NCBI RefSeq assembly: GCF_013415105.1
Contig: NZ_JACCDF010000008.1
Span: 62,001 to 126,000 of the forward strand
Direction: 5' to 3'
DNA from: Vreelandella salicampi
GTDB taxonomy: Bacteria; Pseudomonadota; Gammaproteobacteria; Pseudomonadales; Halomonadaceae
DNA length: 64,000 nt
In this document: positions 7,163-16,091 of the stretch, piece by piece
Layout of the letters: each line of letters starts with the position of its first letter
Numbering within the stretch: position 1 is the stretch's first letter
The notes under the pieces: generated by a model
The model's input: the letters and a program-made list of their open reading frames with translations, nothing else
Databases searched by the model: none
Told to the model about the DNA's origin: nothing
Translations under genes and position numbers: made by a program

Positions 7163-9667
7163 ATGAAGCTAACACGTCGAGAGTTTGTTAAAGCCAACGC
7201 GGCGGCGGCTGCGGCGGCAACGGCGGGGATGAGTATCCCCGCCGGCGCGAGTAATTTGATTACGAATTCCGAGCTAACGCAGCTTAACTGGAACAAAGCC
7301 CCGTGCCGCTTTTGCGGGGTTGGCTGCAGCGTGATGGTGGGAACCTACGACGATAAAATCGTCGCCACCCATGGGGATAATCAGTCGGAGGTCAACCGTG
7401 GCCTCAACTGCGTCAAAGGCTACTTTCTGTCCAAGATTTTGTACGGCGAAGACCGTTTGACCCAGCCGCTATTGCGCAAAAGCAACGGCGTTTATGACAA
7501 AAATGGCAATTTTGAGCCGGTTTCGTGGGACGAAGCGCTCGATATCATGGCCGATAAGTTTAAAACCGCCATTCGTGACCACGGCCCGGATAGCGTGGGC
7601 ATGTTTGGCTCAGGCCAGTGGACCATTTGGGAAGGCTACGCCTCAAGCAAGCTTTTCAAGGGCGGGTTTCGCACCAACAATATCGACCCTAACGCGCGCC
7701 ACTGCATGGCGTCTGCGGTGTTCGGTTTTATTCGCACATTCGGTTCGGACGAACCGATGGGCGTCTACGACGATATTGAGCACGCCGACGCCTTTGTGCT
7801 TTGGGGCTCCAATATGGCGGAGATGCACCCGGTTCTTTGGACACGGGTGACCGACCGCCGACTCTCTTTCCCGGATACTCAAGTCGCCGTGCTCTCGACC
7901 TTTGAGCACAGAAGTTTTGATTTGGCCGATATACCCATGGTGATGAGCCCCCATGCGGATATCCCCATTCTTAACTACATCGCCAATCATATTATTCAAA
8001 CCGACCGTGTGAACCGAGACTTCGTGGATCGCCACGTTAATTTTGCCCGCGGTACCGAGGATATTGGCTACGGGTTGCGCGATGAGCACCCGCTGCAGCA
8101 GGCGGCCGCCAATGCGGATAATGCCAATAGCTGGTCGGAGATGTCGTTTGACGAGTTCGCCGAGTACGTCAAACCTTATACGCTAGAGCGTGCGGCACGT
8201 GAATCCGGCGTATCGGAGAGCCGCCTGCAAGCGCTTGCCGAGCTATACGCTGACCCCGACAAGAAGGTGATGACGTTCTGGACCATGGGCGTCAACCAGC
8301 ACACCCGGGGCGTGTGGGTGAATAACCTGATTTACAACCTCCACCTTTTGACCGGCAAAATTTCGGAGCCTGGCAACAGCCCCTTCTCGCTGACTGGTCA
8401 ACCCTCCGCCTGCGGAACAGCGCGTGAGGTCGGCACCTTCGCCCACCGCTTGCCCGCCGATATGGTGGTGATGAACCCCGATCACCGTAAAAAAGCTGAA
8501 GAGATCTGGAAACTGCCGGAAGGCACGATTCCCGCCAAAGTGGGCTTTCACGCCGTGGAGCAGAGCCGGCGCTTAAAAGATGGCGATTTGAAGGTTTACT
8601 GGACGCAGGTGACCAACAACGTCCAGGCCGGCCCCAACTCCATGCAGGAGATTTTACCCGGCTGGCGCAACCCAGAGTCATTCGTCATCGTTTCGGATAT
8701 TTACCCCACTGTCTCGGCACAAAACGCCGATCTCATTCTGCCTACTGCCGGCTGGGTGGAAAAAGAGGGTGCGTTTGGTAACTCCGAGCGGCGCACGCAG
8801 TTCTTCCACGAGCTAGTGCCGGCCCCGGGTGAGGCGCGCTCCGATCTATGGCAAACGGTAGAACTCTCTAAGCGCATACGCGTTGATGAGGTGTGGCCCG
8901 AGGAGCAGCTCAACAAAGCCCCTGAGATGCGCGATAAAACACTGTTTGAGGTGCTGTTCGCTAATGGCCAGGTGGATCAATACCCGCTTTCCGATATTTC
9001 CGAGGGCTATAACAACCACGAATCGGAGGATTTTGGCTTCTACATCCAGAAGGGGTTGTTCGAAGAGTACGCCCGCTTTGGACGCGGTAAAGGCAAAGAT
9101 CTGGCGAACTTCGATGTGTATCACGAAACCCGCGGGCTGCGCTGGCCGGTTGTCGATGGCGAGGAGACCCTATGGCGTTATCGCGAGGGGCGTGACCCCT
9201 ACGTCGAAGAGGGAACGGGCGTGCAGTTCTACGGCAAGCCGGATAACCGTGCGCTGATTTTTGCGCTGCCGCATGAGCCGCCCGCAGAAGTGCCGGATGA
9301 CGAATTCCCCTTCTGGCTCTGCACAGGCCGTGTGCTGGAGCACTGGCACACAGGCTCCATGACGCGACGCGTGCCGGAGTTGCATAAAGCGGTGCCGGCG
9401 GCGCTGGCATATATGCACCCAGACGATGCCCGCAAGCAAGGCTTTCGCCGCGGGAGCGAAATCAACGTCGCCAGCCGCCGTGGCGAGGTGCGTTTGCGCG
9501 TTGAAACCCGCGGTCGCGTGAAACCGCCCCAAGGGATGGTTTACGTGCCGTTTTTCGATGCGTCGCACCTGATCAATAAAGTCACACTGGATGCGACCGA
9601 CCCGATCTCTAAGCAAACCGATTTCAAGAAGTGCGCTGTGCGTCTTGAACTTGTCAACTTGGCGTAA
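7163..9667 (+). CDS. napA: Periplasmic nitrate reductase catalytic subunit NapA
   Basis: Molybdenum enzyme reducing nitrate to nitrite in the periplasm. The 834-residue precursor starts with a twin-arginine signal ([21 protein letters not shown]). A [4Fe-4S] cluster is bound by Cys48, Cys51, Cys55 and Cys83, and Cys181 in the ARHCMAS motif is the expected molybdenum ligand; the two molybdopterin guanine dinucleotide binding domains follow. Length is normal for the family (about 830). The ATG at 7163 has a GGGGGAG site and places the RR motif at residues 5-6; the in-frame start at 7109 overlaps napD and is less likely. Electrons arrive from NapC through NapB. Confidence 0.97.
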   Translation: MKLTRREFVKANAAAAAAATAGMSIPAGASNLITNSELTQLNWNKAPCRFCGVGCSVMVGTYDDKIVATHGDNQSEVNRGLNCVKGYFLSKILYGEDRLTQPLLRKSNGVYDKNGNFEPVSWDEALDIMADKFKTAIRDHGPDSVGMFGSGQWTIWEGYASSKLFKGGFRTNNIDPNARHCMASAVFGFIRTFGSDEPMGVYDDIEHADAFVLWGSNMAEMHPVLWTRVTDRRLSFPDTQVAVLSTFEHRSFDLADIPMVMSPHADIPILNYIANHIIQTDRVNRDFVDRHVNFARGTEDIGYGLRDEHPLQQAAANADNANSWSEMSFDEFAEYVKPYTLERAARESGVSESRLQALAELYADPDKKVMTFWTMGVNQHTRGVWVNNLIYNLHLLTGKISEPGNSPFSLTGQPSACGTAREVGTFAHRLPADMVVMNPDHRKKAEEIWKLPEGTIPAKVGFHAVEQSRRLKDGDLKVYWTQVTNNVQAGPNSMQEILPGWRNPESFVIVSDIYPTVSAQNADLILPTAGWVEKEGAFGNSERRTQFFHELVPAPGEARSDLWQTVELSKRIRVDEVWPEEQLNKAPEMRDKTLFEVLFANGQVDQYPLSDISEGYNNHESEDFGFYIQKGLFEEYARFGRGKGKDLANFDVYHETRGLRWPVVDGEETLWRYREGRDPYVEEGTGVQFYGKPDNRALIFALPHEPPAEVPDDEFPFWLCTGRVLEHWHTGSMTRRVPELHKAVPAALAYMHPDDARKQGFRRGSEINVASRRGEVRLRVETRGRVKPPQGMVYVPFFDASHLINKVTLDATDPISKQTDFKKCAVRLELVNLA

Positions 9668-9687
9668 GCGCCATAAGGAGCCTTGTG

Positions 9688-10179
9688 ATGAAACGGTTAA
9701 TGGTTTCCCTGCTTAGTGTTTTCTTTGTACTGGTTGCAGGCAGTGCGGCAGCACAGGAACGCCAAGACCCGGCCGCGCCGGATGGCCTACGCGCAGGCGG
9801 CACCGCCAGCCAAACATTGTCGGCCGATCCCATCGCCGGCCAGCCCAAGCAAGCCGGGCGCGAAGTGCTGAACTATCCCGAACAGCCGCCGGTAATTCCG
9901 CATACGATTCGCGACTACCAGGTCGACAAGCGCAGCAACCGCTGCTTGACCTGCCACAGCCGCGAGGACGCGGTGGACGCCGGGGCACCGATGGTGAGCA
10001 TCACCCACTTTATGGATCGCCATAAGCAGGTGCTGGCCGCCGTCTCGCCGGATCGTTACTTCTGCACCCAGTGTCACGTGCCGCAAACCGACGCCAAGCC
10101 GTTGGTGGAAAATCAGTTCCGCACCGTGGATGAAGTGCTGACAGAGGCGATTCGTGAACGTGAGGGAGGTGAGCCATGA
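9688..10179 (+). CDS. napB: Diheme cytochrome c NapB, small subunit of nitrate reductase
   Basis: Periplasmic electron-transfer subunit of 163 residues. A Sec signal peptide ([23 protein letters not shown]) precedes two c-type heme sites, CLTCH at residues 86-90 and CTQCH at 126-130, with the conserved ITHFMDRH and NQFRTVDE segments of NapB around them. AAGGAG lies seven bases before the ATG at 9688, so the GTG three bases earlier is not used. Its stop codon overlaps the start of napC (ATGA), indicating translational coupling. Confidence 0.95.
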   Translation: MKRLMVSLLSVFFVLVAGSAAAQERQDPAAPDGLRAGGTASQTLSADPIAGQPKQAGREVLNYPEQPPVIPHTIRDYQVDKRSNRCLTCHSREDAVDAGAPMVSITHFMDRHKQVLAAVSPDRYFCTQCHVPQTDAKPLVENQFRTVDEVLTEAIREREGGEP

Positions 10180-10817
10180 AGCGATTTCTCGCCCGTTATT
10201 GGCACATTTTCACTCGGCCGAGTGTTCACTACAGCCTGGGTTTTTTGACCCTAGGTGGCTTTATCGCCGGAATCATCTTTTGGGGTGGCTTTAATACCGC
10301 GATGGAGGCGACCAACACGGAGCAGTTTTGCGTCTCCTGCCATGAGATGCAGCAGCCCCTAGAGGAGCTTAAGTCGACCATCCACTACACCAACCGTTCC
10401 GGCGTGCGCGCGATTTGCTCGGATTGCCACGTGCCGCACGACTGGACCGACAAAGTGGCGCGCAAGATGGAGGCGTCAAAAGAGGTGTGGGGTTGGATTT
10501 TTGGCACGATTGATACCGAGGAGAAGTTCGAAGCCAAGCGCCTGGAGCTCGCACAGCGCGAATGGGAGCGACTAGAGGCCAACGACTCGCTGGAGTGTCG
10601 TAACTGCCACGAGTTTGACTCGATGGACTTCACCCAACAGAGCGAGCGCGCTGCTCGTTCTCACTCCACGTCGTTAGCTTCAGGGGAAGAAACCTGTATC
10701 GACTGCCACAAAGGCATTGCCCACGAGCTACCGGATATGCCGCCGGGCCACGAAGCAAACCTGCGCCCCTCGGACGATATCGTCTCTTGGGCGGCGAGCT
10801 TGGAGGATGATCCCTAA
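10176..10817 (+). CDS. napC: Tetraheme quinol dehydrogenase NapC
   Basis: Membrane-anchored NapC/NirT family cytochrome of 213 residues that oxidises quinol and passes electrons to NapB. One N-terminal transmembrane helix (about residues 18-40) is followed by four c-heme sites: CVSCH (52-56), CSDCH (81-85), CRNCH (141-145) and CIDCH (174-178). No napG or napH accompanies it, so this operon relies on NapC alone for quinol oxidation, as in the Paracoccus and Pseudomonas type of nap cluster. A strong terminator follows 31 bases after the stop. Confidence 0.95.
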   Translation: MKRFLARYWHIFTRPSVHYSLGFLTLGGFIAGIIFWGGFNTAMEATNTEQFCVSCHEMQQPLEELKSTIHYTNRSGVRAICSDCHVPHDWTDKVARKMEASKEVWGWIFGTIDTEEKFEAKRLELAQREWERLEANDSLECRNCHEFDSMDFTQQSERAARSHSTSLASGEETCIDCHKGIAHELPDMPPGHEANLRPSDDIVSWAASLEDDP

Positions 10818-10848
10818 ACTTAGCCATGATGTAAACAGACGCTGATAA

Positions 10849-10883
10849 ACGGATCTTGGGAAGACTCAAGATCCGTTTTTTTT
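10849..10883 (+). terminator. Rho-independent terminator of the nap operon
   Basis: Ten-bp stem ACGGATCTTG / CAAGATCCGT (10849-10858 with 10867-10876), eight-base loop, followed by a run of eight Ts. Ends napEFDABC before aroQ. Confidence 0.93.
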
Positions 10884-10945
10884 ATCCAGAGCGCTGGAGT
10901 GGGCGTAATTTTGTATCATGGTGGGACGTTAAAGGAGAGCAACCG

Positions 10946-11386
10946 ATGCAACAAAAAATCTTGGTGTTACATGGGCCGAATCTGAACCTTTTGGGCACGC
11001 GGCAGCCGGAAATCTACGGCGATGAAACGTTGCAGGATGTGAACCACGCCCTGCACGAACGAGCCCTGCTCGCCGGTTGGGAGCTGGTTTATCGCCAAAG
11101 CAACCACGAAGGTGAGCTCATCGATGCCATCCATACGGCGCGTGATGACGGTACCGGCGCGATTATTATCAACCCGGCAGCCTATACGCACACCTCCATA
11201 GCCATTTTGGATGCGCTTAACGCCTTTGATGGCAAGGTAATCGAAGTGCATATCTCCAACGTTCACCAGCGTGAAGCGTTTCGACACCACTCCTACGTGT
11301 CATTGCGCGCCGATGGGGTGATCGCAGGCTTGGGCACCCAGGGGTACCACGCCGCGCTGGAGGCGATTATGCGTGCGGCGAATTAA
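10946..11386 (+). CDS. aroQ: 3-dehydroquinate dehydratase, type II
   Basis: Third enzyme of the shikimate pathway, a small dodecameric protein of 146 residues that dehydrates 3-dehydroquinate to 3-dehydroshikimate. The N-terminal [19 protein letters not shown] holds the catalytic lid with the essential Arg and Tyr; [19 protein letters not shown] and EVHISN with the catalytic His follow. The ATG at 10946 has an AAAGGAG site and gives the family length. It is often followed by accB and accC in other gammaproteobacteria; here a terminator for the opposite strand comes directly after. Confidence 0.96.
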   Translation: MQQKILVLHGPNLNLLGTRQPEIYGDETLQDVNHALHERALLAGWELVYRQSNHEGELIDAIHTARDDGTGAIIINPAAYTHTSIAILDALNAFDGKVIEVHISNVHQREAFRHHSYVSLRADGVIAGLGTQGYHAALEAIMRAAN

Positions 11387-11414
11387 AAAAAGCGGGTGCC
11401 CGTTGGGCACCCGC
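11384..11414 (-). terminator. Rho-independent terminator of the hemCDXY operon
   Basis: Perfect ten-bp stem GCGGGTGCCC / GGGCACCCGC (11392-11401 with 11405-11414) and a three-base loop. In the leftward direction it is followed by seven Ts. It overlaps the end of aroQ and may also slow transcription from that side, though without a T-run there. Confidence 0.9.
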
Positions 11415-11456
11415 CTATGCGCGTTGGTGAAGCATGCGTTTACGACGTGGTAAGCG

Positions 11457-12737
11457 CTAAGCGCTTTTTTTCGCGTCGCTTTTCGTTGCTTTTTTGCTGG
11501 AAGCGCCAGCGTCTGAAGCACTGCTATCGCTAGGCTGCGGTAGCGAAGGCAGCGATTTCGCCAGCATTTCCACGCTGTGGCGATAGTAGAGCTGGCTCTT
11601 ATTATGCTCACCTAAGCTTGCGTATAAACGCGCCAGTTCCGCGCATACCACGCCGTTGGGACGCTGACGCTGGCTAGTTTCAAAATACTCTTGCGCTTTG
11701 CTCCACTGGCCGGTGCGTAGCGAAAGCCGCCCGCAGGCAAGCAGAAGTTCAGGGTCATTGGGGCGCTCTTTCAACCACTGCTCGGCTTTTGTTAGCTGAC
11801 GGCGCGCATCGACATTGAGCAGGCCGTAGCGTTTCACCAGGCGAGCATCCCAGTGGTGGTCGAGCGAGTGACCCAACAGGCGCTCGGCAATGGGCTCTTC
11901 GTTTGCCTGCACCAGCGCCTCGGTGTAGAACACAATTAGCTCGGTGTTGGCGCGCAGGTAGTCGGGCATGTCGGCCCAGAGGCTACGCACACGCTCAACG
12001 TCGCTGGGGTTTTTGCTTTCAAACACAATGAGCTCGCGGTAGGCGCGGTATTCAAGCTGCTCACGCTCGGTGGTCGAGATCAATTTTTGCGCCGCGAGAC
12101 GCGGAACCAACCGGCGTAAGCCGTCCCAATCGTTGACGCTTAAATGCACCTGCTTGAGTAGCTTGAGCACTTGGGGGTGATTGGTCAGCTTTTTATCCAG
12201 ACGATTAAGAATCGCCAAGGCTTCTTCCGGCTGCTGACGATCAATCATCAGCTGCGCCTGCATCAAGCCAATGGCGGTGTCAGCGCCTTCGGTCGTGAGC
12301 TGTGCTTGGTTCAAGTGCTCTTGCGATGTCTCGTAGTCCCCTTGGTAATGCGCAGCAAGGGCGGCGGAGAGGTAGTTGACCAGCGGCGTGCTGGAATCAT
12401 CCGCCGCGCGTACGAGGGTTTTCTCGGCTTTTTTCCAGCGCCCGTCGGTCAACGCGACGAGCCCGCGTACAGTGCGCTTCATGGCGCGGCGGTTGCGGGC
12501 GCGGCTATTCCAGGTGCGAAAGCGGCCGACCGGGCGAATAATGCCGCCCAAAAGGCGCAGCGCAAAGTGCAAGACGATAAACGCACCGAGCAGCAGTACC
12601 AAGCCGAACCAGAACGAGGTTTGTACGGAGGTGTCGCCGACCCGTATCAGCCAGTAGCCGGGCACGGACATCATCAGGTGCCCGAAAAAGGCACCGACGG
12701 CCAGCCCGACGATGATGAGGAGAACGAGCTTTCTCAT
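11457..12737 (-). CDS. hemY: HemY-type membrane protein with TPR repeats
   Basis: Inner-membrane protein of 426 residues, the gammaproteobacterial HemY family (not the protoporphyrinogen oxidase of the same name). Two N-terminal membrane helices (about 1-25 and 40-65) are followed by a HemY_N domain and TPR-like helical repeats, for example around ELLLACGRLSLRTGQWSKA and LARLYASLGEHNKSQLYYR. The C-terminus is a Ser/Lys-rich tail. Function is uncertain but linked to the late heme pathway by gene order. Its ATG overlaps the stop of hemX (ATGA), and a strong terminator follows. Confidence 0.9.
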   Translation of the reverse strand: MRKLVLLIIVGLAVGAFFGHLMMSVPGYWLIRVGDTSVQTSFWFGLVLLLGAFIVLHFALRLLGGIIRPVGRFRTWNSRARNRRAMKRTVRGLVALTDGRWKKAEKTLVRAADDSSTPLVNYLSAALAAHYQGDYETSQEHLNQAQLTTEGADTAIGLMQAQLMIDRQQPEEALAILNRLDKKLTNHPQVLKLLKQVHLSVNDWDGLRRLVPRLAAQKLISTTEREQLEYRAYRELIVFESKNPSDVERVRSLWADMPDYLRANTELIVFYTEALVQANEEPIAERLLGHSLDHHWDARLVKRYGLLNVDARRQLTKAEQWLKERPNDPELLLACGRLSLRTGQWSKAQEYFETSQRQRPNGVVCAELARLYASLGEHNKSQLYYRHSVEMLAKSLPSLPQPSDSSASDAGASSKKATKSDAKKSA

Positions 12738-14206
12738 GCCTCACCTCCGTTTTCGTTGCGCGACTCATAGCGGTTGTCGATGAACTCGCTAAGCGCTTGC
12801 TGAGAGCCGCTGATATCGGGAAGTTCCGGCGTTACCTGAGTCTGCTTGAGCTCTTCTAGGCGCTCGATAACGCTTTGGGTTTCGCTGCGCGAAGTGTCGT
12901 AGTAGCCGTTAAGTAGCGTCAGTGCTTTATCGAGGCTGGCTTCAAACAGTGCTTGCTCCTCTTTGAGCAGGGCCAACTGCGATTGCTCAAGGATTAAGCG
13001 CAGGCTCTGGCGCAGGTACGACTCTTGCTCTGGCGTGATCAACGCCTCAAGCGCTTCGTCGTGTTCGCGGATGACTACCAGCTCTTTGAGCTCTTCGCCA
13101 AAACGTGCCAGCTGGCGCTGGAAGGTGCCGGTGGGCGGCTCTTCTATCTTAGACGTAACCGGCTCAGCGTCGACGACTTCTTGGTCTAAACGCAGCGTGG
13201 CGATACGCTCTTGCTGCGCATTTAGCGCCAGGTAAATACCGGTACGGTCAACGCGCGGCACGGCGTCGAGTGCGGCCAGTTCACTGGCAATTTCGCGACG
13301 AATCGGGGTGAGTGCCGGGTTGTCGGCATCGGCTAAGCGCTCGTCGGCGGTGCGAAGAAGCGCGGCGGAACCTTCGACATCGCGCTCAAGCTGCAGGCGC
13401 TGATTGGCGAGGCGCAAAAGATAGGCCGCTTCGGCATGTAGCCACTCGCGTTCGTCGGTATCTTGCTCTTGAGAGAGCTGGCTGAGCACGTCATCCAAGG
13501 TGCCGTTGACCTCTGAGCGATAGCTTGCAAAGTCGTCACGCAGCTCGCTAACGGTATCGTCGAGCGTTTGGTTACGCTGCTCTTCGGCGCTTTCAAGGCG
13601 CGATTCGAGTTCGCTGAGCGCATCTTGCGAGGCGCTGTTACTTGCCTGTTGAGAGATCTCATCAATACGCTGCTGCTGGCTCTCCAAGCGCTGCCAACCT
13701 TGCCAGGCGAGCCACGCCAGGGCAATCGCTAGGAGAATCACCAGGATGATCGCCACGATACCGCCTTTGCCGCCGCCACCGCTTTTGCTTTGGGGGGAAC
13801 TGGCGGGGGGCGGTGTGCTGCTTGAAGCGCTGCCGCTGGTTTTATTGGCTGACGCTTGGCCTGATGCACCACTTGCAGGAGCGGCTTTCGTGGGGGGCTT
13901 GGCGGCGGCGTTTTTGTCGCTAGCGCTGCGCTGCGCTTTATTATCCGCCTCTTTGCTATCCGGTTTATTGCCAGAAGGGCGCGCGCTTTCCGTATTTGAG
14001 CTCGTATTATTGGCTGAGCTCGAGGTGTTGGACGCTGGCTTATTTGAGCCCGCGCTATTTTTACTCGAGTTATTGGCACCGGTTTTGGCCGTGTTGGCGC
14101 TTGCCGTATTGCCGCTGTTCTTAGCGCCACCGGCTTTCGGTTGGCTGTTCGACGACGCGGCGGACGCCTTCTGCGTATCGTCCTGATCGTTAGGTTGTTT
14201 GCTCAT
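12734..14206 (-). CDS. hemX: HemX-family membrane protein with long low-complexity N-terminus
   Basis: A 490-residue protein related to HemX (labelled in databases as a putative uroporphyrin-III C-methyltransferase, although it lacks the methyltransferase fold). Residues 1-145 are almost entirely Asn, Ser, Ala, Lys, Gly and Pro; one membrane helix follows (GGIVAIILVILLAIALAWLAW), then a coiled coil (about 170-240) and the conserved periplasmic HemX domain with EREWLHAEAAYLLRLANQRL and EALITPEQESYLRQSLRL. The disordered cytoplasmic arm is longer than in enterobacterial homologues. Co-transcribed between hemD and hemY. Confidence 0.88.
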   Translation of the reverse strand: MSKQPNDQDDTQKASAASSNSQPKAGGAKNSGNTASANTAKTGANNSSKNSAGSNKPASNTSSSANNTSSNTESARPSGNKPDSKEADNKAQRSASDKNAAAKPPTKAAPASGASGQASANKTSGSASSSTPPPASSPQSKSGGGGKGGIVAIILVILLAIALAWLAWQGWQRLESQQQRIDEISQQASNSASQDALSELESRLESAEEQRNQTLDDTVSELRDDFASYRSEVNGTLDDVLSQLSQEQDTDEREWLHAEAAYLLRLANQRLQLERDVEGSAALLRTADERLADADNPALTPIRREIASELAALDAVPRVDRTGIYLALNAQQERIATLRLDQEVVDAEPVTSKIEEPPTGTFQRQLARFGEELKELVVIREHDEALEALITPEQESYLRQSLRLILEQSQLALLKEEQALFEASLDKALTLLNGYYDTSRSETQSVIERLEELKQTQVTPELPDISGSQQALSEFIDNRYESRNENGGEA

Positions 14207-14222
14207 CTGTCGCTAGCCCTTG

Positions 14223-14996
14223 TTAAGTTCCTTGATCGACATCGGTCCCCGGCGGGTTGCAGGCCCGAGCCAACGCGGCTGTCAGCGCAGCCGGTGTTGC
14301 TCCTGACGCTACCGTAGGGGCTCGAAAGCCCAGTGTTTCAGCCAGTGTAGCCAAACGGCGACTGGAAACGATTAGCGGTTGGTTCAAGGCTGCCTGATTG
14401 CACCATTTTGCCAGATGTTGCAGCTGTTCGCCGCTGGTAACAATCAACGCCTGATAATTCCCCTGGGTTAGCCGCGTTTTTCCGCTGTTATCAGGCGGTG
14501 CATAGACGCGGCGGTAGACGCTTGCACGGGTGACATTGGCACCGCGCGCGCTGAGCGTATCGGCCAGCAGTGCCCGACCGCCATCCCCAGCGACGATTAA
14601 CACTTTTTGCCGGTCAACGTGCTGTAGTGATGGCAGCGCGAGCAGTGCCTCGCTGGTATCTTCTCCGCTGTTTGCCGGTACATGGACCCGCACGCCTAGT
14701 TTCGCGTGAAGCGTTTGCGCCGTGGCGCTACCGACACTGTAATAGTCAATGCCGATGGGCAGTTGAGGCCAGTAGCGGTCAAGCGCGGCACTTAAGCAAT
14801 CAGCGGCGAAGGGACTGACGACGATGATTTTTTGATACTGATCAATATCTAGCCACAAGCTTCGTAACGCCGGGTCTTCGGGCAGCGCTTCTAGCTGTAT
14901 CACGCCAAGCAGCTCCACGGCGAAGCCGCGCTGCTCAATCGCGTCAGCGAGTACCGCGCCGCGCTCGCCGGGGCGAGTGATCAGTACCGGTGGCAT
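14223..14996 (-). CDS. hemD: Uroporphyrinogen-III synthase
   Basis: Closes and flips ring D of hydroxymethylbilane to give uroporphyrinogen III in tetrapyrrole synthesis. The 257-residue protein shows the weakly conserved two-domain pattern of the family: N-terminal VLITRPGERGAVLADAIEQRG, the VSPFAADCL strand, YSVGSATAQTL, and LIVTSGEQLQHLAKWC near the C-terminus. The ATG at 14996 overlaps the hemC stop codon (TGATG); a GTG one codon earlier is also possible. It is part of hemCDXY. Confidence 0.93.
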   Translation of the reverse strand: MPPVLITRPGERGAVLADAIEQRGFAVELLGVIQLEALPEDPALRSLWLDIDQYQKIIVVSPFAADCLSAALDRYWPQLPIGIDYYSVGSATAQTLHAKLGVRVHVPANSGEDTSEALLALPSLQHVDRQKVLIVAGDGGRALLADTLSARGANVTRASVYRRVYAPPDNSGKTRLTQGNYQALIVTSGEQLQHLAKWCNQAALNQPLIVSSRRLATLAETLGFRAPTVASGATPAALTAALARACNPPGTDVDQGT

Positions 14997-15937
14997 CACT
15001 GGCTACCGTAAACCTCAGCAAGAATATCGCCCGCGCCGAGATCGAGTAGCTCATCCGCCACGCGAATACCCAGCGCTTCCGGCTCGTGCATAGAACCTTT
15101 GCCTTCGGCGCGCAGCACCTCGGTGCCTTCTGGGTTGCCGACCAAGCCGCGCAGCCACAGGGTTTCACTCGCTTTGTCCAGCACGGCATGGCCGCCAATA
15201 GGCACCTGGCAGCCGCCTTCGAGGCGGGTGTTCATCGCCCGCTCGGCGCGCACGCGGGTGGCGGTGTCGGCATCATCGAGCGGGGCGAGCAGTGAGGTCA
15301 GCTCCGGGTCGTGCAGGCGGCACTCAATACCTAGTGCCCCTTGGCCGCACGCGGGCAGGCAGATTTCCGGCGGTAGCGCTTGCGCAATGCGTGCTTCAAG
15401 CCCTAAGCGTTTAAGCCCGGAGGTAGCCAGAATAATGGCGTCAAAGTCGCCGGCGTCGAGCTTGCCTAGACGGGTTTGCACATTGCCGCGTAGGTTAAGA
15501 ATCTCAAGGTCGGGGCGCGCCTCGCGAAGCTGTAGGCCGCGGCGTAGGCTTGCGGTGCCGACACGCGCGCCTTCGGGCAACTCATCGACACTTTTATAGT
15601 GGTTGGAGACAAACGCATCGGTGGGGTCGGCGCCTTCGAGGATCACTGAAAGACCCAGCCCCTCGGGGAAGTGCATCGGCACGTCTTTCATCGAGTGCAC
15701 GGCGATATCCGCGCGACCATCCAGCATGGCTTCTTCCAGCTCTTTGACGAACAGCGCTTTGCCACCGATTTTGGAAAGCGGTGTGTCGAGAATTTTATCG
15801 CCCTTGGTGGAAAGTGCGATCAGCTCGACTTCAAGCCCAGGGTTGGCGGCGATTAAACGGTCACGCACGTGTTCGGCCTGCCACATGGCCAGTTGGCTTT
15901 TTCGTGTGGCGATACGCAGCTTAGTGATGGATTGCAC
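14996..15937 (-). CDS. hemC: Porphobilinogen deaminase (hydroxymethylbilane synthase)
   Basis: Joins four porphobilinogens into hydroxymethylbilane. The 313-residue protein shows the family start [18 protein letters not shown], the [24 protein letters not shown] region, [20 protein letters not shown] and the dipyrromethane cofactor cysteine in [12 protein letters not shown]. It starts with GTG at 15937, preceded by AGGGAGA at good spacing; no ATG is better placed. First gene of the hemCDXY operon and divergent from the PAS-LOV-GGDEF-EAL gene. Confidence 0.96.
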   Translation of the reverse strand: MQSITKLRIATRKSQLAMWQAEHVRDRLIAANPGLEVELIALSTKGDKILDTPLSKIGGKALFVKELEEAMLDGRADIAVHSMKDVPMHFPEGLGLSVILEGADPTDAFVSNHYKSVDELPEGARVGTASLRRGLQLREARPDLEILNLRGNVQTRLGKLDAGDFDAIILATSGLKRLGLEARIAQALPPEICLPACGQGALGIECRLHDPELTSLLAPLDDADTATRVRAERAMNTRLEGGCQVPIGGHAVLDKASETLWLRGLVGNPEGTEVLRAEGKGSMHEPEALGIRVADELLDLGAGDILAEVYGSQ

Positions 15938-16091
15938 GTTATTCTCCCTTCGCCGCTATCACGGCCCGATAAACTATGTTAGTTCTCATCATAAAGCACC
16001 CGGCCACACAGTAAAAATTAGCGCTACAAAAACATCGTTGGCCGGCGTTGCCCTTCCCCGCTAGAACAACACAATTTTATTAGGATGCATT

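Noticed and set aside
13746-14186. A 146-codon plus-strand frame opposite hemX
   Set aside because: It is the antisense shadow of the Asn/Ser/Ala low-complexity part of HemX; composition is Leu/Ala-rich by consequence and no ribosome-binding site or homology was recognised.
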